The notes: a model not told the origin generated them from the letters alone. Positions 43,844 to 56,624 are shown, numbered from the stretch's first letter. The stretch is DNA of 64,000 bases from Melampsora larici-populina 98AG31 (GCF_000204055.1 NW_006768773.1:961879-1025878), one strand, 5' to 3'. A program made the numbers and translations.

Positions 43844-46800
43844 CACTGATATTACCTTTTGTACGTTATATAGATCGGTTTGGCAGAGACTGCTTGGACT
43901 AATATGAAGTTCTGAAAGCTTTGATACCATATCAAGGTACGTGTCAAAAATCTCAGCCCGGGATCATCTTTTCAGTGACCAGTTCACCATTCCCAGACGT
44001 CTGATTTGGCATTGCACTAAGGGCTCTCAGCCATTAGTATTGTATTTTATAGCCTGCTCGTACTTAATTCTCAACTTTTCAAATCTTCGAGGACATTCTT
44101 CAGTAATTTCTGCACTCAAAGGGATGTGAGCTGAATCATGTTGGCGCTACGTGTATATTTTTCTGTCGTTCTGCACTGTAAATCATGGCTATTGATCTAA
44201 AGGTTCAAGTAGCCTATGCTGCTCACCAAAAGAATTTTTGAAACCTAGCCGTGAGCGTTCCGAGTGAGTTTTTTCTTTCCTAGAGACAAGCGTAGAGACG
44301 AGTACATATTACTGGACTCACTGGGTGACAGTAAAAGCGCCAGCCTATCTGTATCATAACTAAGAAGCCTTGTCAATAGAACTTAGTCTGCAAATAAAAT
44401 AGGGCGAATACATAGAATTCGATGAGGAGGCAGCATGATCAAAAGTAGCATGTTGATGGGAAAATAGGGTCCCAATAATTTCTTCTGTGACGATCCTGCT
44501 AACCTTTTTCTTTCTGCCTCCTGATTACTATTGAGCCGGGTTTTCGAAGGGTATCATGTTCCTTGCCATCCAGTCTAGCGCATCAAGTCATTGATGCTGC
44601 GCATACGCCACGTCCCCTGTCCTCAAGATGTCTTGCAAGCTTCAGATGAATTTCAGAGTATCGCGATGTGATGAAGAGATGATTGCATGTAGGGTCTTGT
44701 GGCCTGGCTTGCGAAAGCGCCCACTTTGGATGTCACCTCATGAAAAACTAAGTATGATTTCTTTCAGGTAGAATACACCCTGGCAAGCCATTGAATATAT
44801 ACAGACTGCGTAGGTTCTCCAATTAGTTCGAGCCTTGATTGCTGGTCATGAACTCTATTGATATCTTCGAAGAGCAGAGGAAACGGACCGCATGCCGAAA
44901 CGTTATACAGCTAAGCATTTTTCTTCAACCTCCCCATGAGTTGATCAGTGGGACGGCAAGGTCTACAAACCTGGAATAGTTGTGTGTATGCGGTCGATGA
45001 TGGCTCATAATAGCTCATAATTTAGTAGCTTGATTCGTATCCGTTTGCGTGGGATGACCCAGCCAGCTTGGATCAACCTGATGTTTGTACATCCAGCGGA
45101 CAAGGTTGCTGGACAAAGAGAATTGATTTTGCTCCTCAAGATTACCTTGCCACTGTTGACTTGTAAGTAACCTTATAGATTTTAAGATGGAAGTCAGTTC
45201 GACACAAGACTATAAAGTTAGAATTATTCGTTGGGTAAGCTTGCAATTATGTATGTATGTACCATATGGAAAACCGAGATGACCGCAACTTATAGGCAAC
45301 GTACAGCCTTTCATGGGGGATTCGCGACGTTATGGCAACCTGACTCGCTGTCAATGGCGCATTACTCATGTACTCCTCGCTCCCTACTGTTCTGTCCCAC
45401 TCGTCTTGTTTTAGGCTCTTTGACTAAGCTAAAAACCGTATCTTGCGGTTGGGTGTAGTGGGTAGGATGTAGTCCAACTCGGTGGATTGCAAGCCGATCG
45501 TAACTCTCAAGATGACGGCCGTTAGCAGCTGAGATATCTCACCCCTCACTCCTCCACTCAAGCAGATTGAAAAACGTCACTACAGTGCATGGGTCTCATC
45601 TCGAAGCTTGAGTTGATATGCTGGCGGTCTTCGCGGTGTTTTAAAATGTACATGTTGATGATAGCTTCTACTTACACGGAAATGTTGGAGTTGTCTGAAT
45701 CATCTGGGTCGACAATTTGTGAGATCAGGAATAGTTGTAGGCAGCCTAATGGTCGTGACATGGTACCGAGCTGTGATTGAGGAGTGACATTTGACTGTAT
45801 GCGGCGTGAGTCCGAAGTCGATTGATTTAATTTTCGGCGACCCACCGAGACTTTGAAACTGCAACATTTTCATACCGATGCGCATTCCTTTATTCTGCCT
45901 ACAACCGATTCCTCCGACTGAACCAACCAAAGGTCTCCTGCACCGCTTGATGAAATAGAGATTTCGATCATTCGATATCTTGCCTGTTGGCGATCGATAC
46001 CCTGACCACATCTTAGGATGGATGCACGACGTTGGTACTGCGAGCTCTATATACACATACATATGCTTCTGAATCCAACTTGGTGTATTCCTCTCAGCTT
46101 GTTACTAGTTATGGCTCATGCCACACGGGTGGTACGTTCAGATTTGACAACTGCACACCAAACACCACACCTCCGATAGTTTATGTTTATCAAGTTTGAG
46201 TACTGGTATATATTACTCAGCACGACGTTGGCGAACTTTAGACTGATGTTGCAATAGGTATTAGGAATTCTGGCGGTCGGTATAAACGTAGTAAGTCTGA
46301 GGCACATGAAATCTATAGACAAGGGTATAGAAATGGACACTCAGCTGACTGCCTCATACTGAAGAAGTGTCTTGACAAAAAGCAGTATCTCTTTGGATAG
46401 TAGGAAGTCAATAGCACCATTTTTGGAATCCATGATGGTCAACTTCTTATTTTGGCTATCATAAATCAGTGAAGACGGTGACTCTTCAAAACAGAATTGT
46501 ACGGACTTGGGAGATGTAGAAATAAAAAGGATCTACCAGCCTAGTAGCAGTTGGGGTGTCAGTAAGAGAAGTGTTGGAGGTAAATCCCAAGGAGGTCATT
46601 CTTGACAAGTATATTCGGTTCAGGAATGATTGAAAAACCCAAATCATATTTAGTTTTGGATGACTAACAGGAGTAAGTTGAGGTTGAAGTTGAAGTTGTA
46701 TAAACAACAGTTTTGAGAAGAACCAACAGAGCTTCCCCAATGAATTATTTAGTCAACGTCAAAGTCGGAGAGATGATAAAGAACGAGTACATAAGTAATG

Positions 46801-48624
46801 AATGAATTGTAACTGATGGCGTGTAAGATGATAAGATGATTTTTCATCAGCTCACCAGTCAAAGTTACCAATCGATGACTGAAAAAAATACAAAATTAGA
46901 GTTCTTTATAAACAAATCATCAAACAGCTTTTGTACTCCTCCCCATCAGTCATTTCACTAGTCTCAACCTCCATCAGAACGAACTCCTGATAGAAATCAA
47001 TCATGATTCGATTTTAACTCTTTGAAACACATCCAAAGGATTTCAATCAATGTCTGTCATAGGATGATGACATGCATGTTCCCGCTTGATTGGGTGATGA
47101 CTCTTTACCGCGGCGAAACCATCCGCGCGCTGCTTTCTCAGTCCAGCTCAGTATATCAGCCAAAAGACCAACTCAGATTCAGTCATACTGACGATGAGGA
47201 GTGAACTCAGGCATGAAAAGCTTGAGATCGAAACTCCTGAGGAACTTTCGATCATAGGATGTTCGTTCGAGACGCCGATAGTTTTCCTTTCGTTCACATG
47301 CCTTTGCCATGGCTCACCAATTGATGCGATTTAATCAAATGTCCTTTCGATAATCAGGTTGATTGCAAATCGGCTGGTCATCATCCTTTAGCTTCAATTT
47401 CCAAAGAGACGGGCGAGCAGAGAGAAAATAAGACAGACGACAGATACAGAGAGAGAGGTGTTCATAACTTTTCGTTGATGACCATTTTTAACTTTTTTAG
47501 TCTCCTCTCCCCGGTGGGTCTACTTTGTTAGTTCCCTTCAAATCATCAAAGCCACATCCAAATTCATTTTCTGGATTTCCCACCACCACCACCATACCTT
47601 TCAAATCTGGATATATGCGTGGTCGCTCCACGATGTTATTCAGATCTCTCTGCTGGAAATTCCTGAGGTAAGAACTCCCCGTCTTTTTTTACAAATCCCT
47701 ACTTAGCCTTTCCCTTCGGCGATTTGAGTTATCCTACGGGATGCTTGCGTTCGTCCTTTCAAAACCTGAGGCACAGGCACTACATAGACCAACCACTTTA
47801 ATACCCTTTAAGACTTCCATCCGAGACTCCTTTCCTTGTCTCCCTTTTCTGTACTTACGAGAAAGACTAAGAATATTGGTCGACGAATCTGACCTTAACG
47901 AGCACTTACGCAACGCTGCTTGAATCCTTTACTTCTTACGCTCATCATAATCCACACTTCTATGCTACCTGATAGTCACAACTATCTCCTTTCTTCGAAT
48001 ATTTTCGTCTAGCAGCTACGGAGTATACGCACTACTCACGATCTATAATTCAATCAAAGCACGATCAAAAACAATCACGCCCATTCCTCAACACCTTGCA
48101 GTCCGATCTTTCTTGAGGTTGCCACTCAGCTTTATAGTGAACAGGGAATTAGCCTTCTTAATTGGATTTGAAAAGAAAAAACCTGAACAGATCACCAGAT
48201 AACACGATAGTCTTATAACCTCTCCCACCCCGTGTTTCCACAAGTTCTTGTTCCTTTTCACCCTTGTGGTTTAAAGATTTTATTACAAGTTACCCTTAGA
48301 CGCCCAATCTGTTCATAGTTGGATCGTGCATTCTCTTGTAGAAATTCCTCACTCTTTGTCTTCTCATCTACTCGTACTAGATTTCTATTATTAGATTTCG
48401 AGTGGGACCTTCAAAACATCAGCTCAGTTATTTTCATACAGTCAAGAGCTCCCCTTTTTATCTCACTACCATCGCCGGGGTAGTGTCCGTTGGTGATACC
48501 TAACTGACAACAAAGAGGCGAAGATCCAGTGGACCGGTCTCAATAACGCGCAGAAACCACAGGACTAGTAGCCACATATTCGAAAGCTTATCGGACTTTT
48601 CAACGCCCAGTAAACTGCTCAATC
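43844..48624. other. Long gene-poor region
   Basis: About 4.8 kb with no complete gene. Exon-like pieces on the plus strand sit at 44930-45165 and are listed separately. Several open frames on both strands (45231-45458, 45589-45780, 45700-46062) overlap each other without domains. The last 1 kb (47500-48624) is pyrimidine-rich with long CT tracts, as expected for promoter and 5' UTR, possibly with a 5' UTR intron (GAGGTAAGAA near 47669), of the transcription-factor gene. Confidence 0.4.
44930..45165 (+). pseudogene. Exon-like fragments of an unrecognised gene
   Basis: A plus-strand block after an acceptor-like TTTAGTAG (about 45030) reads SYPFAWDDPASLDQPDVCTS, continues through WTKRIDFAPQDYLATVDL and ends at GTAAGTAA (about 45163). 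An upstream piece reads WDGKVYKPGI and also ends near a GT. The codons look real, but I find no start, stop or further exons. The PFAWDDP string is faintly like a segment of VPS13 proteins, not enough for a call. Confidence 0.3.
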
Positions 48625-50869
48625 ATGCTAAGTTCAACGCCCACAATCGACTATTTCAACCAGATTCACTGCCTTGATTCGAGTCCTACTTCGAAGTTCC
48701 AGGACTGGTCAGCGTTTCTTCAAGAACCAGAATCACTCGGTCAATATCTTCAACCTAAAACATCGCCTGTCTGTCACCCGCATGACATGAAAGAAGGATA
48801 CGATACCACACTTATCAATAATTTCCATCTATCTCCCAAGGCTCTGCGGAAGCGCTCTCTTGAAGATACAAACATCTGTACTGAGCCACATACACTGACG
48901 GCCACATCGCACACATCTTGCGACTCCGAAGTTCCTCGGAGGAAGAAAAGTAGAACAGATCAGCCATCGACTAAACCACTTCCAGAGCGCCACGCTCGTA
49001 AACAGAATTTCGCATGTGGTGCGTCACATTTTCCTTTGATATTTTTTTCTGAGGCTCCAATGTCCGGAGTCCTGCTCCGTGTTGACAAGATCTCACGATA
49101 CTAATTGAAGTATCTCGACCTCCTTATGATGGTGTATTTCCAGACCTATGCCGAAAGTTGAAGATCAAATGTGTGTTTAACCCTGGTAAAGAGAAGTGAG
49201 CATTGACTTTTTTCTGAGTGCTACTTCCATCACGTAAAGATGATATTGAATCAAACAAACCTATTTCTAGATGCGAGCGATGCGAGCGAGGTGATGTAGA
49301 ATGCTTGTAAGCGACCACCTCCTTCATCTTGAAGAATTTCTTTATCTTCTTGAGACTGATCATTTTCTTGATGAATTTTTTATCACGGAACCTCAGAGAT
49401 GGGAGCTTAATGAGAGCTGCAGCGGCGGCGGCCAGGGCTCAACAGGGATTGAAGAAGCGAAAAAAACGACCTCTGGAATCCGAGGGAGGTAGCTCTGATC
49501 CTGAGCCTATGCACTTGACCACTAGAAGAATGTAAGCACAATGATTTGTCACCTCTAGCAACCACTTCTTGTGAGCAAGCGTACTTACCGAATGGTTATT
49601 GCCCTTCATATCGAGAGCAGTCAGACGCGAACCACAGCTGATATTTTCCAAGACGTTGTGGAAGAGCCCAAGTCAGAAATCCAGATAGGTAGCACTGTTC
49701 AGGTGAAGAAGAGTACACAACATCATTACAAAGCTAAAGAATCAGTTGTCACCCGCGTCGTTTGCAAGGTAGTAGCCGTCTACCTAGATGGATCGGAATC
49801 TGATCCTATTCCCATCAACCTTGTCAGACTTTCCGAGAAGCAAAGAGGTCATTTTCAGACTACCGATCCGATTTCAGAGTACAATTCCAATCTATCTCCT
49901 TCTGTGGATGGCTCCGAATGGAATGCAATGAGCACGCAGCTATCTATTTCACATTCACAGGAAATCAAGAATGATGATCATGCACATTCATTGCTAGCTA
50001 TCACGAACCAGTCAAGCCAATCTCCTGCACCACTCGTGCAAGGTTCCCTCTCAGGTGGTATCATCTCGACATTAGACTATCCCCTACCCTCTCCACCTCT
50101 CTCAATGTCGAGCTCAGAGCATGCCTCGCAAACGCTCAATGTGCATAATGACATTACACTGAATGCACCAAATGGGCAATTAATGAATCAGAAACGCCTT
50201 GTAAATCCAAATCAGAATATAGGACCTCCTCCACTCACAATCAACACAGCCCTCGCTTCTGATTATTTTTTGCATCAACCGATCGACTCCGCCATGGCTA
50301 CACCGAGCACTGCGTTCAACCCTCACCTAGCATACCCTAACTCGCAATCGACCTCTCCCAAACAAGATGGAACTTACGGGTTCGAAACTATGTTCTCACA
50401 CGAGCTCTCTAATGGTTCATACGACCCGGGAAATCATAGCAACACTAGCGTAATCGGAAATGAACATGGCCACTTATCCGATGGATTGTCTCGAGCATCT
50501 TTTGATACCGCTAGTAGTCCGACAGGAACCTCACACAGCTATCGGTCATCTACCCCAGTCGTATTCAAACCCCAGAGCCTTTCGAGCTCAACAATGTCTA
50601 ATCCCTCCCCAGATAATTCGGTGGCCCTTTTCGCGAAACTACAAGAGCTTTTGAACAAGGCATTGAACCAGAATACCCAAACCAATATGTCTAATGACTT
50701 TTCGAGTTCCACCGAATCATCAGATTCTATTGATACGGCACAAAGCGCACTAAGACAATTCTTGAACGAAAATGAAGCTTTAAGTCAATCAACTATACCA
50801 TTTGTTCAAAACCTCGGAAATCAAAATGGATACAATAATGAATTTAATGATTCTAATCAATGGGTTTAA
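48625..50869 (+). CDS. Zn(II)2Cys6 binuclear-cluster transcription factor
   Basis: Fungal nuclear DNA-binding regulator. Exons 48625-49018, 49144-49195, 49271-49306 and one from 49397 join in phase and assemble the zinc cluster across two introns: C-DL-C-RKLKIK-C, eight residues, C-ER-C-ERGDVE-C, i.e. CX2CX6CX8CX2CX6C. A basic region (RKKSRTDQ and ERHARKQNF) precedes it. Exon 4 gives an Ala run and KKRKKRPLE. The junction to the last long frame (to 50869) is uncertain: the donor at AAGAATGTAAGC leaves two bases, and a phase-matching acceptor would be the weak TTGTGAG near 49575. The C-terminal ~430 residues are Ser/Asn/Gln/Pro-rich, likely activation region, ending NEFNDSNQWV. No fungal-TF middle homology domain is recognised. 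Target genes unknown. Confidence 0.8.
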
Positions 50870-51972
50870 TTTTTTTTATAAAACTAAATAGAAAATCTAA
50901 ACTTAAAATATCCTGCAAAAAGGAAGGAATAGGAAGCAAAGGAAAATCGAAAAAAAAATTGATAGTTGAACGCAATGGATTTCTAGATTGTTTTTCCCCC
51001 TCAAAAAACCTCGTCAGTTATAGATGTCTTTCTTATTTGAACAGAGTATTGTTTGTCTTTCTACTTTTTCTTTTCGAGTTGAATTTCCAGGAGGAATATA
51101 GATTCCGAGTGTTTAGATTCCAAGTCTTGTGGTTTGTTTTCATTTTTTGTTTCTGATCTTTAAAAAGTTTCAAACCCTATTTGGTTATATGTAGTTCAAA
51201 CTTTTCTATTGGTATGATATCCATCTTGAAACTTCTGTAGATTCAGAATGAATTTGTCAAGTACACTCCTCTTAAACTTGACAAAGCTATCAAGAATTTA
51301 ACAAACATCAATGTATCTTTTTGATAGATTCTTTTCAATTATTTTGTTTGTTTGTTGTTTTCAATCAAGTTGTTTTCTCCTTATTCTTTATTTTATTTTT
51401 CCAATTTATTAATAATAAACAACAGTCTAATTGAAAAAATATTTTGTCTCTTGAAACCAACGCTTCATCAAACTTTTCAGAGTTTACATTATCAAGGTTT
51501 TTGAAGTATGCATGGATATGCTGCTGCATAGACAAATAAATGGACCATCTTCTGGTGGTAGGATACTCTTACTGCTTGATTACAAGGCCTACAACTGCCA
51601 GCCTTCAATTCTTCCAAATACATCTTGATACTTCGTGTAAAATAAATAAATTCCACATAGGCAGTGAGTTTAATTAGACATGTCAGACTTGAAGCCAATC
51701 CAATGAAGTTGAAGAAACAAGTAAAATAAAAAGCTACTGTGCATATGCAAGAAAACTTGACATGTAAATTTATTGGCAATTTGACTGCCATATGAACTAT
51801 GTCTTTATGTTTTGGGAATCCCAAGAGCAAGAGAAGAAATGACAAACAAATGAACATCTGGTCTGGGAAGTGAAAAATAAAAGACCACTTGGATGATCCC
51901 ATCAATGGTAGGTTTCATATTCAAGATACAGAACATCAAAATTTCATCAGTGAGAAACAACAACCATTTACA

Positions 51973-52019
51973 AGATCAGCAGATCAGCAGATCAGCAGAT
52001 CAGCAGATTAGCAGATCAG
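51973..52019. repeat. 8 bp tandem repeat
   Basis: About six copies of AGATCAGC in tandem, with one changed unit (AGATTAGC). Non-coding context. Confidence 0.9.
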
Positions 52020-52834
52020 TGAAAAGTTTTGAAGTATCTGGTGAATTAGAGGTAGGTTTTCTGATGATAAATGTTCAAGATTGGGGTAAATTTCACCTCA
52101 ATTCCAAACTAAACCAAGTTCATTGAAAAAAATCTGATAGAGGTCAGAATATTGATAGATGCATAAAATGTATACATAGCATTGAGGATGAACAAAAGAG
52201 ACAATTTTGAATGCAGACCTGAGCTTGAGAATGTTCAGAAGTTTTGCCTTTGAGCAGACTAGCATTATGAGAATACATTAATATGGTAAGGGGTTGGGTA
52301 AAAGAATGTCAATCTGATCCACCATCTGATCACAACCGGAGAATGATTATGTTTCCATCATTATATGTTCACAGGAAGAGAAGCACAAGAATTTTTTGAT
52401 TGTGACCATATAATATCCAACATTATAAATATCCACACTAGATGTCTTCACTTAATCCTCAAAGCAAAAAACATCCTGATACACCATGCCTGTTGGTAAG
52501 GCTCCCTACGTTGGGGGCCATCCAGTCTTTGCAGTTTCTTCAGATTTTTTTTGCACAGAACCAACACAACCCAACACTCAGCAGAACTCTATTCTGAGTA
52601 GGTGCCAAACATGTTGAACTGTCTCAACACCTCTGGAACAATACTGAAGTATATCAAGACCAAGATCATTCTCCTCAGGCTCATGATTGAGCACGTAGAA
52701 TGTGCTCCTAACAGTCCAATAATATCAATCAATATGTCAAATTTACTGTAGCGTGCTCATCTGAAACTCCATTCAAAAGAGAAAGAATTGCAAATTGGCC
52801 CTATTCCACTACATTGTCAGGGGCACCAGACCTT

Positions 52835-52932
52835 ATTCACTTTGTCCGCGTGGTCTTTGCTTGGGTACAAGCACACACAAGTCGGCTCTATGCTTCAAAG
52901 GCAGTCTGTGTGTGCTTGTTGTTGAGCAGCTG
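52835..52932. mobile_element. Foldback element, diverged relative of 59047-59157
   Basis: ACAAGCACACACA near 52867 pairs with TGTGTGTGCTTGT near 52908. The order GTCCGCGTGG, TTTGCTTG, CACACA, CAAAGGCAG matches that of the better-kept element at 59047-59157. About 100 bp, no coding capacity. Confidence 0.5.
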
Positions 52933-54085
52933 CCACATGGAAATGTTGATTCTTGATAGGTTTCATCAAGAATTTGATACTCAAGTAACTTGAAATGGAA
53001 GAAATTAAAGGATGTTGAGGCAGAATAGGTAACTGAAGAATACTGAGCACTGATGAATCTAAACAGTGGTACAATCTTCAGGAGCTTCAAGCTTCCAAGG
53101 TTCAGAATTGCTGTTGTCTATGCCTTTGTGAGCAGTTCAAGACAAAGTCAAAACAAACTGACAAATCATTGTGGACCCAATGTCAGGGGCCCTACCAATA
53201 CCCTGTGATGTGGTCAATCTTTTTTCAGGTGCGTAATAGGTTTATTCAAGACACAATATCTAAGACTCTAAAGACAAATAGACCACTTTACCTTGAAAAA
53301 TCAGCCATCTAGTATGCAAGAGCAAAGGTGTGTGTTTTTCTTTTGGAAGAATGTGAGCCAATGTTGTATGTGGAATTCCAACAAGGGTTATACAGAGCAT
53401 GAAGGGTACAATATACAAGTAATAAAGAATTGATAGAAAGTGTCTAAGGACTTCCCCTCTAAAACAAGTCAATCAGAAAGATTTCTCTTGAATTGAGTAC
53501 TGATAAGGCCCCAAAGTGAAATATATCTGATTATTTCAAAGGACCAAAATCACATATTTTAAGATGAAAAGTAACTGATTTGATTATCTCTCAAAAGGCT
53601 TTGGTGTGATTACAGTCTGATAACAGATAGAAAAAGACCAATGTATCTGCTTGACAAAAAACTCGGTGGATGAGTATGATGTATGAATCAACCTATAAAG
53701 TGACTTACTTTGCTAGATTGTGTTCTGTAATTGTAGTTGCTATCATGTTGAGATGGTCATCAACCAGCAGCCATATGCTATCCTCAAGAGGTGTGAATCT
53801 GGGAGGTAGTTTATTAACAATATATACCAAAGGCACATGGGGGGAGGTATTTGAATGTGTTCCAATGAAAGCCAACTGGAATCCAATCAAGCACTGTTGG
53901 ATCCAAGGATCTTAACAAGAAATACTCAAGCCTTTGACAAGATTAGACTGACTTACCAGGAGTGCTATGCAGGTGATATCATCTTTGGTGAAATTGTAGT
54001 GTTTTGCTGTCAAAGCGCACTTGATCTGCTTGTCATATCAAATTGGGTGAGTTAAGCTTATGGATAGGGGTTTTGCAAAATATCT

Positions 54086-54190
54086 ATCAATACTCATCCT
54101 GATATCAATACTCATCCTGATATAATACTCATCCTGATATAAATACTCATCCTGATATAATACTCATCCTGATATAAATACTCATCCTGA
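54086..54190. repeat. 17-18 bp minisatellite
   Basis: Six tandem units of ATACTCATCCTGATATA with small length changes (TATAA/TATAAA alternation). Spacing is regular but units are adjacent with no spacers. Confidence 0.9.
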
Positions 54191-54299
54191 GGATTGATTG
54201 GTTCAGATCTGGCACCACAGGATTTCTTTCACTTGTGATAGCAATGTTGAAGAGACGCTATATGATACTATGTCAGGTAATCAGGTGAGGAACACAAAA

Positions 54300-54705
54300 C
54301 AAAGTTTGGCAAACCCACTTACCAATTGCTGTATCTTGTATTGCTCTCTTGCAGAAATCTTTTGTACCAACATCCAAAAAGGCCAGGGCACCTGGCGGTT
54401 GCCAATAGCAAACACAGCTGGAAAGTTAAATTCAAACCCCTTGTGCTGGGCAAGGCACCAAAGCTGAACCTAGAATAAATTCATGAGTATTGAAATAAAC
54501 AACATGAGACTCTACATTCACCCTGACAAATTCCACAGCTGCCCCTCTGTATGTGCCTTTGGGAGAATAACTCTTGGTATGAGCCTCAAGGAAGTCTTGG
54601 GCTGTCAATACTTCAATCAAAACTTACCAAGTCATTGGTGCTTCTGATGGGGCAGGAACTTCAAAAATGGGATGTAAGGAAGTCACATGAAGTCGGATAT
54701 GAGCA
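54300..54705 (-). pseudogene. Exon-like fragments of an unrecognised minus-strand gene
   Basis: Three consecutive blocks with splice signals. The first reads LHPIFEVPAPSEAPMT and ends at GTAAGTTT (about 54628). The second reads QDFLEAHTKSYSPKGTYRGA and ends TTTGTCAG before GGTGAATG. The third, after TTATTCTAG (about 54467), reads VQLWCLAQHKGFEFNF through PWPFWMLVQKISAREQ and ends CAATTG before GTAAGTGG. Codon structure is convincing. A start is not found, and the region is bordered on the high-coordinate side by a transposon insertion, so the 5' part may be lost. Family unknown. Confidence 0.45.
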
Positions 54706-54732
54706 AACTGAGACTTCACAAAAGCAAGGGTG

Positions 54733-55418
54733 CACTGCCACTATACTATACTAGTATAGGCATATTTGGGTATAGTATATTTTGAATTGTAAGTTGGAAC
54801 TATACTTTACTCAAATATACTCAGTATAGTATTGATTGATCAACTATACTTTGACAAGGGTTATACATGTTTTCCATCAGCTTTTTCAACTATACTGCAT
54901 GGTATAGTTCAGATTGTGGGCGCGCTGCGGTGTGTTTTTTGTATTTTTTTGCGCCAAGGCGCCACTTGGCACACAGGACGTGTTTTCTTACAAAAAAAAT
55001 AACTACAACCAAAATTTTGTTTTTACATTGTCATTTATTCTAAGTTTGTATTGCTAGAGCTATCTACCACCACAAAATTACCTTTTGGAGGAGAGAAAAG
55101 CTAAAAAAAGCTGTCTTCAAAGCTCACAGCAAGGATAGGACATAAAACTCCAAAGATCTGGTGTGCTTTTTGGAAAGGCACACCAACCCCAATTTTGCAG
55201 ATCTCTTTGACACCTAGGCACCCATAAATTGGTGTGCCAAAGCATGTTTTTTGGGCCGCACCCACAACCTGAGGTATAGTATAGTATATCTAAGTATGGT
55301 TTTACTATCAAGTACAGTATAGTTGATACTATACTATACTGAGTATAGCTCAAGTACAGTATAGTTGAACTATACTATACCAATAATCTCAGTATAGTTT
55401 AGTATAGTATAGTGGCAG
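54733..55418. mobile_element. CACTG-ended element with TATAG-rich terminal inverted repeats
   Basis: Left end CACTGCCACTATACTATACT, right end AGTATAGTATAGTGGCAG in inverted orientation. The subterminal regions on both sides are filled with TATAGTATAG-like motifs. Without the nested hAT-like MITE it would be about 315 bp. There is no coding capacity. The target duplication is not clear. Confidence 0.65.
54909..55272. mobile_element. hAT-like MITE copy 1, nested
   Basis: 364 bp with ends TCAGATTGTGGGCGCG and CGCACCCACAACCTGA (inverted), flanked by a perfect 8 bp duplication GGTATAGT (54901-54908 and 55273-55280). The 8 bp duplication and TCAGG-type ends point to the hAT superfamily. Internal sequence is related to copy 2 at 58591-58951 in inverted orientation (AAGAAAACACG, AGCTATCTACC segments). 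Non-coding. Confidence 0.85.
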
Positions 55419-55420
55419 CC

Positions 55421-56095
55421 TTGACAAAAGCCCTTGCATGAACACATTTGTAGTGCTCCATCATGTATGTAACAACAGCCAGGTCTCAACCCTTTTTGGG
55501 ATGTTCTGAAAACGGCTGACAATACATTCTTTTGGGTGAGGAAAAATCATCATAAACCAATATGGATGATTCCTTGGTTGACAACACAACCCCGGCTTGC
55601 CTGGCTGCATGGAGCATGCTTGGATCTTGTATTAACCATCTAATCATCCATGAAACATAGCAATGTATTGTGAGCCATGTATATTTAAGCAGAAGATACC
55701 TGTGATAAATTCACCAAAGGACACATGGAACATGGTTGCATGTATTGTGAGAGCATTCAAATATCCAATCACCAACTGCCAACTTGTGACTGATTCCAAC
55801 ACTGAGCCATATGATGAACCTTAAGGTCAAACACCCTTTCACCCTTCCCCTCGCTTGCCCAAAAATCAAACAGAATTAGAAATCTAAATATTCTGATAAT
55901 TATTGCCACTCTTATTATCAAGCACACAAAGTGGTGAGAAGCAGCATGAATATACCAAATTGGTAAAAGATCCAGCTCCATATGGGAAGCTCTCAATTCA
56001 GTGGCAATCAAAAAATGGCAATGATACAACATCATAAATACTTTCTCCTGAATTTTCATTCATACCATTTTGGCTGAACTGAGATTTTCTTATGA
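55421..56095. other. Intergenic stretch
   Basis: No gene seen; a minus-strand open frame at 55769-56059 has no domain or splice support. Low-complexity AT-rich sequence. Confidence 0.35.
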
Positions 56096-56624
56096 AGGTT
56101 TTATAAACTTGTATATGGCAAAGATGTTGAGTTATCCAATGGTGAGAGGACTTTTGAAGAGATCAAAGCAAACTTTGACTTCAATTTGCCATTGGAAGAC
56201 ATGAACTTGGCAGGCACACATGAAGTGGCACTTGTGAGTAGTGATTTTTGAGGGTCAATAAATGGGGCATCATCACACCAATTGTATTCAACCCAGAAAA
56301 TTGTGATTGCATTTTTCATTCATGTTTTTGGCCTATAGAATCTATCAAGTAGAATTTCTTAAACTGAATCCACTCTTTTTGCAATATGACGAGCCAAAAA
56401 TTTTCTGTGTGAAAGCTAAAGCAAGCTGTTGTGCGCCTGTTCCCTTTGCCAATGCCGTGTTGATCAGCTTTGTATACTCAATTTTTCAGGACAGACATAA
56501 TTTAGTGCCCCAAGCAAGAATGGTCATCTGGCAATCAAATGATGGTTCAACAGCTCTGGCCATGTCAGCTGCTGGAACCAGTCGGGTGACCGCCTGTCTG
56601 TATTTTGAAATTGAGCGCCTTTAG
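56096..56624 (+). pseudogene. Exon-like fragments of an unrecognised plus-strand gene
   Basis: Block 1 (about 56096-56230) reads FYKLVYGKDVELSNGERTF and DFNLPLEDMNLAGTHEVAL, then meets GTGAGTAG. Block 2 (about 56340-56624) reads IYQVEFLKLNPLFLQYDEPK, CVKAKASCCAPVPFANAV and QARMVIWQSNDGSTALAM, and ends at TAG. The phases of the obvious donor and acceptor do not match, so the gene is either mis-read or broken. No family recognised. Confidence 0.4.

Larger units (their letters stand above)
50870..54299. other. Intergenic region with small repeats
   Basis: No supported gene. A minus-strand open frame at 51492-51905 is long for such AT-rich DNA and Cys-containing (SCRPCNQAVRVSYHQKMVH at its end), but has a hydrophobic random-looking first half; kept as unlikely. 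Listed separately: an 8 bp tandem repeat, a palindromic element and a 17 bp minisatellite. Confidence 0.4.

Noticed and set aside
45445..45510. Possible tRNA gene
   Set aside because: The short GC-rich stretch has no acceptor stem, no B-box and no cloverleaf; no tRNA or rRNA gene was recognised anywhere in the window.
51492..51905. 137-codon minus-strand gene
   Set aside because: First half is random hydrophobic sequence, no splice partners or homology recognised; kept only as a remark.
54086..54190. CRISPR-like array
   Set aside because: Units are directly adjacent with no spacers, and the window is eukaryotic; it is a minisatellite.
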